Shown here: positions 47,180 to 56,384 of the stretch, piece by piece
Position numbering within the stretch: position 1 is the first letter of the stretch
Layout: each line of letters begins with the position of its first letter
From: Microbulbifer variabilis
GTDB taxonomy: Bacteria > Pseudomonadota > Gammaproteobacteria > Pseudomonadales > Cellvibrionaceae
NCBI RefSeq assembly: GCF_020524905.1
Contig: NZ_JAIVKI010000007.1
Coordinates: forward strand, 155,359-219,358
Direction of reading: 5' to 3'
Length of the DNA stretch: 64,000 bases
Made by a program: the position numbers and the translations under genes
The notes under the pieces: model-generated
Seen by the model: only the letters and a program-made list of their open reading frames with translations
What the model was told of the DNA's origin: nothing
Databases searched by the model: none

Positions 47180-48806
47180 ATGAAAGTTGATCTGTTGAGA
47201 AGGGAGTTCCTGAAATTACTGGGCTTATCATCAATATTTGCAATTATCCCACTTCGCGCGCTCGGGCTAATGCAAATGTCGAAGGCAGCGGATGCTTTTC
47301 CCCAGTTTGATCATATTGTGGTATTGATGCTTGAAAACCGCTCCTTTGACAATTTACTAGGCTATTTGTATGGCCCTGAAGAGAACGCTGGCTTTGAGGG
47401 CGTCAGTGGAAAAAATCTGTCAAATCCTATTCCTGATAACGCCAAAGACGCAAAAAAAAAATATTGTTTTGGAAAAATGCTTCACTATGGACTTTCCAAA
47501 CCCCGATCCTGGAGAAACGTTTCCGCGCGTTAATACACAGCTTTATGGCACAACTGTCCCCAAATCCAATCACAAAGCCATCGACTCTGATATAAAGGCT
47601 CCCTATAACTTATTGAAAACACAACCTTCACAAGCCCCCATGAATGGGTTTGTAGAAGACTATATCTCGGTCTGTCGCCAAGTATTGAATCGCGAGCCGG
47701 ACTATGACGATTACAAAATCATAATGCAATGCTTTCCGCCAGAAACAGTACCTGTAATCAGCACACTGGCAAAATCATTTGCTGTCTGTGACCATTGGTT
47801 TTGCGATGTGCCAAGTGGAACCTGGAGTAATCGTAGTTTTTTTCATGCCGCTGGTTCCGGTGGTTTAGTGCTTAATACCCCTACTTCCAAGTGGCTGAAA
47901 GTAAAACAGGAAACCGTGTTTAACCGCATGATTAAACACGGGATATCTTGGAATATTTATCACGATAAGAGGGATCCGTTTCCACTAACCGAACTGATCC
48001 ATTACCCAGAAATCAAGGGTGTGTTCGGACAGAATGTTAAAAATATGGAGGATTTTTATCATGCGGTAGAGCAGGGAAAACTACCACAGTATAGCTTTAT
48101 TGAGCCTCGTTTCTTCCATGACCACAATGATCAACATCCGCCAATCCAGACTGCTACAGCGATTAATGGAGGGCCCTCGTCTGTTTTGGCTGGCGAGCTT
48201 TTAGTTCATCAGGTTTACGATGCAATTCGACGCTCCGATAACCTTTCGGGTAGTAATTTTCAAAACACTTTACTGCTGATTACTTACGATGAACATGGAG
48301 GCTGTTATGACCATATCTCTCCGCCATCAACAGTCTCCCCAGATTGGCAGCACGCTAACCATGGTGAGATGGGTTTTGCATTTAATCGCCTGGGACTTCG
48401 TGTGCCGGCAATTGTGATCTCGGCTTATATTGAACCCGGAACAGTCTTCAGTTATCCCCTGCAGCATACCTCACTGCTTAAAACGATGGAGCTTAAATGG
48501 AATCTTGGCCATTTGACCCAGCGTGACAGGACCGCACCATCGCTGAAAGGCATATTTAACCGATCAGAACCGCGTGCTCAAGATAACTGGCCTGTTACGA
48601 AACCACGGCCTGTGACAAGAAGCACAGAAGAAAATACGAATTTGCACCAACCACTGAATGAGCTTCAGCGCATATTTGTGCAACACGCAAGACATTTAAA
48701 GATAGGGGTGACTCGTGAAGCAAAAGAAATCGGAGCGATGACCGTGTATGAAGCCCTTGTTGAGTTTAATGAGATAAAGCGGGACCTAGGCCTATTGAAA
48801 AAATAA
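47180..48806 (+). pseudogene. phosphoesterase / phospholipase-C-family gene split by a frameshift at an A-run
   Basis: Two overlapping frames make one protein of about 541 residues. The first (from 47180) has a Tat-like signal (RREFLKLLGLSSIFAI) and the family start FDHIVVLMLENRSFDNLLGYL. The second (in phase from about 47460 to 48806) continues MDFPNPDPGETFPRVNTQLYG, then DHWFCDVPSGTWSNRSFFHA and LITYDEHGGCYDHISPP. These are the metal-site motifs of the PF04185 phosphoesterase family (acid phosphatase AcpA, phospholipase C). The phase change falls at a run of ten A at 47452-47461; nine would restore one frame. It may be a mutation, phase variation or slippage, or a sequencing error. No downstream start gives a complete protein. 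Confidence 0.8.
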
Positions 48807-48855
48807 CAAATCTTTAAGTCCCGCTTTCTGAGATTTAGAAATCTCCTCAATAATT

Positions 48856-49848
48856 TTACGAGTCAATAGTGACTACGATTTTGCCCATCGCCTTACCACT
48901 TTCCAGCCGCTCGTGAGCTTTGCCAATCTCTTCTAATTTATAGGATGTATCGTCAAGCACAGGCTTGAGGTCACCCTCTTCAACGATAGATTTCAAGGCC
49001 TTTAAAATCAGTGCATGTTTTTCTCGGTGAAAATTATGCAGCATTGGAATCAGCATAAATACAACATGTAGAGATAGCCCCTTGAAATGAGCCGTTGTTA
49101 AGTCGAGTTCAACCAAAGCAACGGTTGACACTACTTGACCATTGAGTGCAGATGCCTCAAATGACTTTGACATGTTTGGACCTCCAACGGAGTCGAACAC
49201 TATATCAAATCCATCACCGCTGGTATGTTCCTGTACATACTCTTCAACCGACTCAACTTTATAATTAATGGGTATTCCGCCAAGTTTTTTGATTAGGTTC
49301 AATTGTGCTTCACCACCGCCGGTAGAAAATACATCAGTGCCGAAATGTCTGGCCAATTGCAGAGCTATATGACCAACCCCACCTGAGCCACCATGAACAA
49401 GCACCTTTTGGCCTGCTTTAATGCCGGCCCGTTGCAGCCCCTCATAGGCAGTGATTCCAACTAGTGGTAAAGCCGCAGCTTCACGCATAGTTAAATTGGT
49501 TGGTTTTAATGCAATTAAGTTTGCATCTGCAACCATATATTCAGCCAAAGTCCCTGGTAGATCAGCTAGCCCACCAGCACACCCATAGACTTCATCGCCT
49601 ACTTTATATTCGCTCACACCTTCACCAACTTCTTCGATAGTACCGGCGAAATCCATACCTAGTATTGCGGGGGCAGGGGGGGAGATTGGTAGTTCCTTGC
49701 CCATTTGACGAATCATCGTATCTACTGTATTGACACTGGTCGCTGCAATTTTAACGAGTACATGCCCAGCCTTAATGGTTGGCTTAGCTACTTCTGCCTT
49801 TTCAAATACCTCTGGTCCACCAAAGGTGTATACGATCATTGCTTTCAT
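48856..49848 (-). CDS. zinc-less MDR oxidoreductase, quinone-reductase-like
   Basis: A 330-residue medium-chain dehydrogenase/reductase. It has the GroES-like half (GHVLVKIAATSVNTVDTM, AILGMDFAGTIEEVGEGVSEYKVGDEVYG) and the nucleotide-binding half (VLVHGGSGGVGHIALQLARHFG). The zinc ligands of alcohol dehydrogenases are missing, so it belongs with NADPH:quinone oxidoreductases or enone reductases. These reduce quinones and alpha,beta-unsaturated carbonyls. The gene follows SDR and LLM genes on the same strand after a 75-base gap and may be part of the same LysR-controlled unit. Confidence 0.87.
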   Translation of the reverse strand: MKAMIVYTFGGPEVFEKAEVAKPTIKAGHVLVKIAATSVNTVDTMIRQMGKELPISPPAPAILGMDFAGTIEEVGEGVSEYKVGDEVYGCAGGLADLPGTLAEYMVADANLIALKPTNLTMREAAALPLVGITAYEGLQRAGIKAGQKVLVHGGSGGVGHIALQLARHFGTDVFSTGGGEAQLNLIKKLGGIPINYKVESVEEYVQEHTSGDGFDIVFDSVGGPNMSKSFEASALNGQVVSTVALVELDLTTAHFKGLSLHVVFMLIPMLHNFHREKHALILKALKSIVEEGDLKPVLDDTSYKLEEIGKAHERLESGKAMGKIVVTIDS

Positions 49849-49923
49849 GTTAAGTTCTCACACAAATACTTGGGATGAATGATATGAATCTAGTTGGTAG
49901 GATGAACTGGTCATATTTCGTAT

Positions 49924-50742
49924 TTAGGCATTTTTTATTCCCAGTTTATTTACAATATTCTTAATCTCTTCGATGAGTGATATATTCATACTCTCATCCA
50001 GAGCGTCGGGGTGTGGTGGCGACCAATTACCCAGGTCATTGTCAAAATATTTACCAGAACTTCCTGAGAACTCATCGCTCAATGCCGCTCTGGCTAATAT
50101 ATTTGCACCAATACTTAAATCTCTTCCTAATGATCCATAAGCATCTTTTACCATTTTGCTACCAAGAAATGATGCAGGGTTGACTGCGATTAATGCTGGT
50201 GCATTGTCACCAAGTGATTTTGCTAGTTGAAATGTCCACATGGTGATAGCCAATTTACTTTGGGCATAAGCATCACTATCAGATAGAGTCTGCTCCCCTT
50301 TGAGAGCCTGAAGATTAACAGGCGCTTGAGCGGCAGAAGATAAATTGATAATGCGGCCCTCGGTATTAAATAAAGGTAAAAGTCGCTTCGTTAACAGGTA
50401 AGGAGCGATGGTATTAACAATAAAACGAATATCATAACCCGCATCGGTTGTGGGATTGTCCGTTTTGAAGACGCCCGCATTATTAATAAGTACATCAATA
50501 CTTGAATAGCGGCTTTTGATTTGAGACGCCAAGGCTTCAACCTCTGACAGGCTGGAAAGGTCTGCAAGAAATATATCTAAATTGGTATCTGGATAGTCCT
50601 GGGAAAGCCTATCTTTGATATTCTTTAGTTTCGATTTACTTCTTCCATGCAGTAGTAAAGTGTGTCCTTTTGATGCTAATAGCTTTGCTGTTTCTAAGCC
50701 GATGCCGTCAGTTGCACCTGTTAGCAGAATTGTCTTTGCCAT
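49924..50742 (-). CDS. short-chain dehydrogenase/reductase (SDR)
   Basis: A 272-residue classical SDR. The NADP motif TGATDGIGLETAK is at about residues 8-20, NNAGVF follows, and the catalytic Tyr-Lys pair is in DAYAQSKLAI, with a Ser in INLSSAAQAP. It resembles retinol-dehydrogenase-like SDRs that reduce carbonyls. It starts nine bases after the LLM oxidoreductase gene and is probably translated from the same message. A carbonyl-detoxifying or metabolite-reducing role fits the set. Confidence 0.88.
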   Translation of the reverse strand: MAKTILLTGATDGIGLETAKLLASKGHTLLLHGRSKSKLKNIKDRLSQDYPDTNLDIFLADLSSLSEVEALASQIKSRYSSIDVLINNAGVFKTDNPTTDAGYDIRFIVNTIAPYLLTKRLLPLFNTEGRIINLSSAAQAPVNLQALKGEQTLSDSDAYAQSKLAITMWTFQLAKSLGDNAPALIAVNPASFLGSKMVKDAYGSLGRDLSIGANILARAALSDEFSGSSGKYFDNDLGNWSPPHPDALDESMNISLIEEIKNIVNKLGIKNA

Positions 50743-50751
50743 TTTTTAGTC

Positions 50752-51723
50752 CTACCCATTGAATTCTGGAAGAATCATGGTTGCTATTTCTTGAAGTGTT
50801 TCTTCCACATTTCGACTGTTAAAGCGAAGATTAAGGGCAATGTGGTTGATGCCAATAGTCTCTCTTGATCTCAAATACTTACCTAATTGGTTAATACCGA
50901 GTCGATACCCCAAGTGTAATTGTTGTGGCGGGTAATTTGGGTCGTCCATAATGTCTATATAAAGGGGTTCCATGATAGGTTTATTCGATAGATATTCATC
51001 TCTACTTACTCTTAGTTGCTTGATAAAATCTTTTTGTTGCGCGAGTGTTCGTGGGTATGTAATCCATCCGTCGCCGTTGTTTGCTAACCAATTTGGAGGT
51101 TGCTGGGAAGATCCGGTTATTAGTAATGGTAACTGGGTACCTTGTGGCTTTGGCAATAGGTCTATTTCACCAGATACTGTTCCAAAGGCACTTTCAAATT
51201 TAGGGTAGGGGGCAGTAATTTTGCGAATGTATTCATAACTCTCCCGGAATAGTTTTCCTCTGTCTGGATATGAAGCATTCATCGCTGGATATTCCTCAGG
51301 GCGATCACCGCTGGCAACGCCGAGAATAAGACGTCCTCCAGAGAGTAGATCAACCGATGTGGCAGCTTTTGCAACATGTGCAGGGTGACGCAGTGGCAGA
51401 ATAAGGCTGGCTACACCTAGGGCAATCTTTGAAGTAGATCCTGCAAGTAATCCAAGATAGACGAAAGGGTCAAAAATTTGGCCTGCATCACCAAATGAAG
51501 GCACATTGAATGGCACATCTCTGAGCCAAACGGCGCTAAATCCTAGCTCCTCAGCGAGTCGTACTCTTTCTACATGTGTTTCCATTGTTGGGACTGGGCT
51601 TGTCGAGTAGTTTTCAATAGGTACGACTAAGCCAATAGAAAGCTTTCCAGGCTTAAATACGCTATTGAAGCCTGTATTTATACTGGGGAAGCACTCAACT
51701 TTCTCTTTATGGCTTGTATTCAC
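50752..51723 (-). CDS. LLM-class (luciferase-like) flavin oxidoreductase
   Basis: A 323-residue luciferase-like monooxygenase-fold protein. LSIGLVVPIENYS, HVERVRLAEELGFSAVWLRD and PFVYLGLLAGSTSKIALGVA are followed by LPLRHPAHVAKAATSVDLLSGGRLILGVASGDRPEEYPA, the flavin-domain signature. It probably uses FMN or F420-like cofactor with oxygen or an electrophile; the substrate is unknown. It is the first gene of a same-strand set (LLM, SDR, quinone reductase) divergent from a LysR gene 276 bases away. Confidence 0.87.
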   Translation of the reverse strand: MNTSHKEKVECFPSINTGFNSVFKPGKLSIGLVVPIENYSTSPVPTMETHVERVRLAEELGFSAVWLRDVPFNVPSFGDAGQIFDPFVYLGLLAGSTSKIALGVASLILPLRHPAHVAKAATSVDLLSGGRLILGVASGDRPEEYPAMNASYPDRGKLFRESYEYIRKITAPYPKFESAFGTVSGEIDLLPKPQGTQLPLLITGSSQQPPNWLANNGDGWITYPRTLAQQKDFIKQLRVSRDEYLSNKPIMEPLYIDIMDDPNYPPQQLHLGYRLGINQLGKYLRSRETIGINHIALNLRFNSRNVEETLQEIATMILPEFNG

Positions 51724-51999
51724 TAAACATCCCCTTCATCAAAGTTGATACTACGGATTTGGCCATTGTCATGAATCACCTCATTGCTGAAGTTTGCTGA
51801 GGTCAGATTTCCAAGGAGCTCTATGGAGTTGAAAAATTGACCCGCTGATACTCTCTATTAACGAAAAATTCACTAATCACTAGCTGTTCGCTAGGTTCTT
51901 GATGACACGGCCTCATTAACTGGACATAGCCTAATACTTTGGTAATTCCGCATAAATGCTGTATAAACGGATTTAGAATTCTGATTTTGGATATAATGG

Positions 52000-52908
52000 A
52001 TGGATACAAGTGGAATCAGGCTTTTTGTATTGGCTGCAGACCTGCTCAATATAAGTTCTGCTGGGCGTAAGCTCGGGCTAGCTCCCTCAGTGGCCAGTGC
52101 ACGCCTGTCTAAGCTTGAGCTTCAATTAGGGGCGGATCTTTTTCATAGATCTACCCGGAAGGTCGCTTTATCGATAGAGGGTGAGGAATTCCTTCCCTAC
52201 GCCAGGGAGATTCTCGCTCAAGAGGACGCAGCTCTGGCAGCGCTTGGAAAAGGCAGTTCAAATGTTAGCGGAACATTGAGATTTGCCGCGTCAAGCACCT
52301 TTGTGCAGCGCTTTGTCGCACCAATCCTACCCGAATTTCTTGAGCGCTATCCCGATGTGAATGTGGAGCTTAAGCTATCAGATACGCAAGTAAATCTAAT
52401 CGAAGGTGGTTTTGACTTAGCCCTGCGCAATTATGCGGTTGAAGATAGCAGTTTAATTGGTAGAAAACTTGCTGAAGATAAAAGGGTTTTGTGCGCTTCC
52501 CCAAACTACCTTAAAAAATATGGCTTTCCAGAAACACCTGAAGACCTCGTAAGGCATCAGCTTTTGGTTTTTATGAACTCGAAGCCTAGAAGATTGATCT
52601 CTGAAAATAATAAGCAAGCCGGTTCATTTCCTCCACCAAGTGGTAAATCACGGGTTATCTGCGATGATGGTGCTAGCATGCGCATAGCGGCTAAGGCTGG
52701 TGTTGGTATTTGTATGAGTTCTCTATGGAATATTCACTCAGAGATAGAAGAGGGCACATTGATTCGTGTGTTACCGGGTTACAGAATTGATGACCAGGCA
52801 GCTATTTGGCTTGTTTACCCTAAATCTAATGTGTTGACGTCAAAAGTTAGAGTGTTTATTGATTTCCTGGTTGAAAAGATCGGCAATTCACCGATTTGGG
52901 AGAGATAG
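52000..52908 (+). CDS. LysR-family transcriptional regulator
   Basis: A 302-residue LysR regulator. The winged helix (LFVLAADLLNISSAGRKLGL then APSVASARLSKLELQLGADL) and the substrate domain (LRFAASSTFVQRFVAPILPE, FDLALRNYAVEDSSLIGRKL) are complete. It belongs to the CrgA/aldehyde-and-quinone-responsive LysR group by general look. It is divergent from the LLM/SDR/quinone-reductase genes and is presumably their regulator. The ATG at 52000 lies close to the end of a small AT-rich control region with no obvious palindrome. Confidence 0.88.
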   Translation: MDTSGIRLFVLAADLLNISSAGRKLGLAPSVASARLSKLELQLGADLFHRSTRKVALSIEGEEFLPYAREILAQEDAALAALGKGSSNVSGTLRFAASSTFVQRFVAPILPEFLERYPDVNVELKLSDTQVNLIEGGFDLALRNYAVEDSSLIGRKLAEDKRVLCASPNYLKKYGFPETPEDLVRHQLLVFMNSKPRRLISENNKQAGSFPPPSGKSRVICDDGASMRIAAKAGVGICMSSLWNIHSEIEEGTLIRVLPGYRIDDQAAIWLVYPKSNVLTSKVRVFIDFLVEKIGNSPIWER

Positions 52909-53130
52909 GCATTCGATGCTTATTAGTCATCCCCAGGGGGCCAGGAAAACCCTGTAAAATTTCTTCCGATTGATTTAGTGACCCCCCAATTTAAGGAACT
53001 CAATAATTCAAAGGTAACTCGCAACGGTGCGTATAACTTACTTCTGATATTTAATTAACAAATAGGTAAACCACCGCCTCAGGCGGTGAGACTTGACAAG
53101 GCTCTGCCGTTCCGGCGTGCAGAGTGAAAA

Positions 53131-53171
53131 TATGGCCTCCATGAACCGGCAAGTTCTTTAAGGAGGCCATA
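53131..53171 (+). promoter_or_regulatory. ribosome-site-hiding hairpin in front of the IS200 transposase
   Basis: TATGGCCTCC (53131-53140) is perfectly complementary to GGAGGCCATA (53162-53171), which contains the GGAGG ribosome site and the first base of the ATG. Such a structure would keep transposase translation low, as known for IS200. Confidence 0.7.
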
Positions 53172-53605
53172 TGCGAGATTGGCAGTGCCAAGCTCACGTG
53201 AAACATTATTGCAGGTACCATGTGGTATTTGTGCCCAAGTATCGAAAGAAAGCGTTATTTGGGGCATTGAGACGTGAGATTGGAGCAATATTCCGAGACT
53301 TATGTCGTCAAAAAGGCATTGAGTTGGTCGAGGGATACGCAATGAGGGATCACATTCATATGTTGTTAATGATTCCTCCAAAATTAAGTGTTTCCAATAC
53401 GGTTGGGTTTCTGAAAGGGAAATCTGCGATCCAGATATTTCGGAAGTACAAGCATGTGCAGAGAAATTTCACAGGAAGACATTTTTGGGCTCGTGGCTAC
53501 TGCGTGAGTACAGTAGGTCTTGATGAGCAGATGATTCGAGAGTACATCAAGAATCAAGAGGTTGTAAAACGCCGGCAAGAGCAGATGCAACTGGCGGGGT
53601 TGTAA
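53171..53605 (+). CDS. tnpA: IS200-type Y1 transposase TnpA
   Basis: A 144-residue HUH transposase. The HUH motif is DHIHMLLMIPP, and the catalytic tyrosine is in MIREYIKNQEVVKRR. The start MRDWQCQAHVKHYCRYHVVF and the KYRKKALFG stretch are standard for the family. It cuts and joins single-stranded DNA at the hairpin ends. Length and motifs are complete, so it is probably active. Confidence 0.93.
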   Translation: MRDWQCQAHVKHYCRYHVVFVPKYRKKALFGALRREIGAIFRDLCRQKGIELVEGYAMRDHIHMLLMIPPKLSVSNTVGFLKGKSAIQIFRKYKHVQRNFTGRHFWARGYCVSTVGLDEQMIREYIKNQEVVKRRQEQMQLAGL

Positions 53606-53680
53606 ATAGCCCCCTCTGGGGGCTTTCACCATACCACCCGCTATGCGGGTGGTTGCTGATTGTTGATCTTTAAAACGGAT

Positions 53681-53711
53681 TGGGCTGAACCATTACATTT
53701 CATCCAGCCCA
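53681..53711 (-). terminator. possible terminator after dps
   Basis: TGGGCTG (53681-53687) and CAGCCCA (53705-53711) form a 7-base stem 48 bases past the dps stop. Only a weak T-tract follows on that strand. Confidence 0.35.
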
Positions 53712-53758
53712 GGTAAAAATTACAACGTATAACCTATTAATATTCTTGAAAGCTGCAA

Positions 53759-54298
53759 CTAATGATGGGTTAACTTAGAAGTACGGCTAGCCTCAAACAA
53801 GAACCATGATCGCTTTTCAGCTTCATCAACATACTCTTCCAGTAGGCTCGCAGTACCAATATCGTGATGCTCATCACAGAGTTTATGCGCCTGTCGCATA
53901 TTGGCGATGAGTTGCCTGTTGTCTTCTCCGAGCTCTATCAACATATCCTGTGGGTCTACATACTCAGCATTATTATCTGAAGATCGTTGCAGCTTGGCGA
54001 TATGACTAATGGATCGAAGTGTGGTTCCTCCCAGTTTACGCACACGCTCTGCCAGAGAATCGGTCATTTCAAATATTTGATTGGCCTGATCATCAAAAAG
54101 CAAATGGTAGTCTCGGAAGTGCGGGCCGCTCACATGCCAGTGAAAATTCTTCGTTTTCATGTAAAGGCTGAAGGTGTCTGCTAGCAGTGTATTGACTGCA
54201 GTAGTAATGCTGGTCCTCGCGTCCTCACCCAAATCAGTGGGCGCCGCGAGCCTGGATTGATCCTTTGAGCCTACCGTTTGACCAGATGCTTTTCTCAT
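53759..54298 (-). CDS. dps: Dps-family ferritin-like DNA-protection protein
   Basis: A 179-residue Dps/ferritin-like protein that oxidises and stores iron and protects DNA in starvation and oxidative stress. The ferroxidase-site pattern NFHWHVSGPHFRDYHLLFDD with MTDSLAERVRKLGG is complete. A longer N-terminal tail (MRKASGQTVGSKDQSRLAAP) is basic and polar, as in DNA-binding Dps tails. I use the ATG at 54298, which has GAGG six bases upstream; the frame begins at 54310. It is adjacent to the mobile-element region, but its own sequence looks native. Confidence 0.88.
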   Translation of the reverse strand: MRKASGQTVGSKDQSRLAAPTDLGEDARTSITTAVNTLLADTFSLYMKTKNFHWHVSGPHFRDYHLLFDDQANQIFEMTDSLAERVRKLGGTTLRSISHIAKLQRSSDNNAEYVDPQDMLIELGEDNRQLIANMRQAHKLCDEHHDIGTASLLEEYVDEAEKRSWFLFEASRTSKLTHH

Positions 54299-54418
54299 AT
54301 TAAGCCTCATAAAGTTGTGGCTAGTGCCTGGGAAGAGTGAGAGTAAATGTCACCTTGGCACTAGATTAGACATCTATATGGTGACTTGCGATTCAAAATA
54401 GAATTGATCTGTCTGAAT

Positions 54419-54605
54419 GATCAGCACTGACGGATACCCTGTGGAGATCTGATAATATCCCGGTCGTATTGGTAGACTAATGTAGGGAATCGGGTAGGGT
54501 AAATTGCGACTACTGTTATGGCTTGGGTCAAGCGATCTCTGACAATGGCTGCAAGGAGCCTAATATTAGTGATGAGTGACTAGAATGCCCTTGAAGGCTG
54601 TATTT
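54419..54605 (+). pseudogene. decayed fragment of a second copy of the helicase gene
   Basis: This stretch matches about 57686-57870 of the intact SF2 helicase gene almost base for base at intervals: CACTGACGG, TCTGATAATATCCC, TCGTATTGG, AGACTA, CGGGTAGGGTA, ATTGCGACTAC, GTTATGG and CTGACAATG all line up in order, with scattered substitutions and stops. It corresponds to helicase residues about 149-210. No flanking helicase sequence is recognisable. It is a relic of a duplicated or earlier-inserted copy. Confidence 0.75.
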
Positions 54606-54812
54606 TAAATGCGACCTCATGAAGGTCTCTATTCTTATACCTGAAAGCTTATTTCAAACTTAGAAAGAGTATTGGGATAAAAAAAATTTTAGTGGCCGGC
54701 ATTGAACCGATTGGGAAGGGTAAACCTTGAAACCTTGTAAGATGCAGCCAATTTATCCGGTCGCTCCCCAACAGGGGGAGCCATCAAATAAATAGAGAGT
54801 AGGGCGGTTATA

Positions 54813-55037
54813 TTACTCTAACTCTTTAACTCGCTTACTACGCCCACTTTCATGTCTCTCACGCATATCAGAATCAATATACCGGTCGGTCGTTGCCATA
54901 CTTGCATGACCAGCGTCATCTCGGACATGTTCTCGCGGGCGGTATTTCACATCTTCGGAGATACCTGTATGCCGCAGCCAGTGCACCGTAGCTGTCTTCA
55001 GGTCTTCCGCATCTTCACCTAGACCTTCCTCAACCAT
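54813..55037 (-). pseudogene. C-terminal remnant of a phage-type tyrosine integrase
   Basis: Seventy-four codons with the end of a tyrosine recombinase: TVHWLRHTGISEDVK (the HxxR box), AGHASMATTDRYIDSD with the catalytic tyrosine, and a charged end, MRERHESGRSKRVK. The N-terminal domain and first catalytic arginine are absent, so it is not functional. It marks this as the edge of a former integrative element. Such integrases often sit beside a tRNA, but no intact tRNA is visible next to it. Confidence 0.7.
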
Positions 55038-55124
55038 GGGAAATTCTAAACAAAACCCAGAATTAATCCATAGCTAATGATAATTATTAGCATCTAGTGC
55101 CGATTAGATTTCTGCCGCATATCT

Positions 55125-55489
55125 CTAGCTCGCATCACTGTAGATATAGCTACTTTCCGAGTAGCTACAGAGGCAGAGCCCTCGCGCTTCGAATTCTTCA
55201 TTTAGCGGGAAGTTGGATAAATAATTGAGGGCAAATATCCCTGCAGCATGCTTTGCAGTCTCGCCGATTCCACGCCACCGCGATCTACAACGACCGTAAA
55301 GGGCAGGGCGCGGCCATAGTGGCGCTCCAGCAGTTGCCGGTGGCCCGCGTTGAAATCGGTCATGTTCACGCGCTTTGGACTCGCCGGCGCCACTAGAGCC
55401 ATTCAGCCTGCTGTATCTTTTAGCACGGTAGCAAGCGAGAAAATCGATTAGGTCATGAAGGACCGGTTTGGTATGAGCACCCGCATTGA
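55125..55489 (-). other. unrecognised decayed coding region downstream of the IS66 remnant
   Basis: Two overlapping frames of about 66 and 126 codons are open here on the minus strand. One reads FNAGHRQLLERHYGRALPFT, which looks like protein but matches nothing I recognise. It continues directly from the IS66-type TnpB remnant, so it is probably also a transposon or cargo leftover. Confidence 0.35.
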
Positions 55490-55672
55490 CTAAATGTTGC
55501 CCCAACTGATCACCAAGACTTGCAACCGCTCCGTGCTCAGGGCAAGGCGTTCACCCCGCCAGGATTTGCCCCAGATATAGCCGCCCTGGTGGGAGTTCCG
55601 GGAGCGATCCACAGGCCGAAGCCATCGTGCACAAGCACCTTGATCCGGTTCCCGCGTTTGGTAGTAAACAAT
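55490..55672 (-). pseudogene. IS66-family TnpB remnant
   Basis: In one frame the minus strand encodes TKRGNRIKVLVHDGFGLW and, one base later in phase, QGGYIWGKSWRGERLALSTE and RLQVL. This is the core of the IS66 TnpB accessory protein. The frame change and missing start show it is broken. No complete IS66 transposase accompanies it. Confidence 0.65.
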
Positions 55673-55761
55673 TAAGCGTAGCTGGCAGCGACGCTAACAA
55701 GAGAATCTGTCGGAATCGCACTAAAATCTTCCAAAACAAGTCTTAACTCATTGATTTTCAT

Positions 55762-56384
55762 ATGATTTCAAAAGAGAGATAATACGTTACAGGGGGGAGC
55801 CCAATTATCCCTGTCTTTATCTCGCGAGGGGTTACGGCGGCCAGTAGGGCTGTGTTCTGCTTCTTGCGACTCTGGACCCAGCCACACCCAAAGTTGCATA
55901 GAGCTGGCATCAAGTGCCTTGCAGGGCTTTTAATAGAGCATCTAATATGCGATCAACCGAAGGGCCGAGTCTAGATCGCCAATATCTTGAAAATTGCTCT
56001 CCATTATCTGCCAAGGCAGCCCCGAATAGCCTATTAAGGGGTTTTGTAAGAATTCATCGCCTTCATGCCACAATCGGGTCCTTGACGACCTGTGGTTAAT
56101 AATCCGCCCAAACAAGCTAAGTTATTGATTTATAATATCTTGATCTCTCATTTTTGATTTTGGTTTTCATCTTTTCAATGGCGTCGGCTTAGAAGAAGCG
56201 ACTTCAGGAGGGAAGTTAAATCATATTAACCGAGCATATTAGGGGAATTCTAAACAAACACTTAGTTATCCTTGCGGTAAAGGATTATTATCCTCACTTT
56301 ATAAAAGAGTATAAAAATTTATTTCTTGTTGTTTTTTTGATGTCTTGATTTTTTCGAGCTGGCTGAGGCGTAGGGGGGAGAAAG
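55762..56384. other. decayed stretch without a supported gene
   Basis: About 620 bases between the IS66 remnant and the XRE gene. A small open frame at 55914-56099 has no family match or ribosome site. The last 250 bases are AT-rich. I find no repeat or RNA structure in it. Confidence 0.4.

Larger units (their letters stand above)
53062..53660 (+). mobile_element. IS200-type insertion sequence (IS200/IS605 family)
   Basis: A short element with a single transposase and no tnpB. Hairpins mark the ends: CACCGCC-TCA-GGCGGTG at 53072-53088 on the left, and ACCACCCGC-TAT-GCGGGTGGT at 53633-53653 on the right. These subterminal hairpins are what the Y1 transposase recognises. A terminator-like AGCCCCC-TCT-GGGGGCT follows the gene at 53608-53624. 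The exact cleavage sites at either end are not determined. The element appears complete. Confidence 0.85.

Noticed and set aside
48830..48845. Palindrome GAGATTT-AG-AAATCTC between the phosphoesterase and quinone-reductase genes
   Set aside because: Could be a shared terminator of convergent genes, but the stem is AT-rich and the following T-tract is weak, so I leave it out of the features.
54690..54775. tRNA-like stretch beside the integrase tail (minus strand, with GGTTCAAT and a CCGGCC end)
   Set aside because: I could not fold a proper acceptor, D and anticodon arm. At most it is an eroded tRNA end or attachment site; not enough to call.
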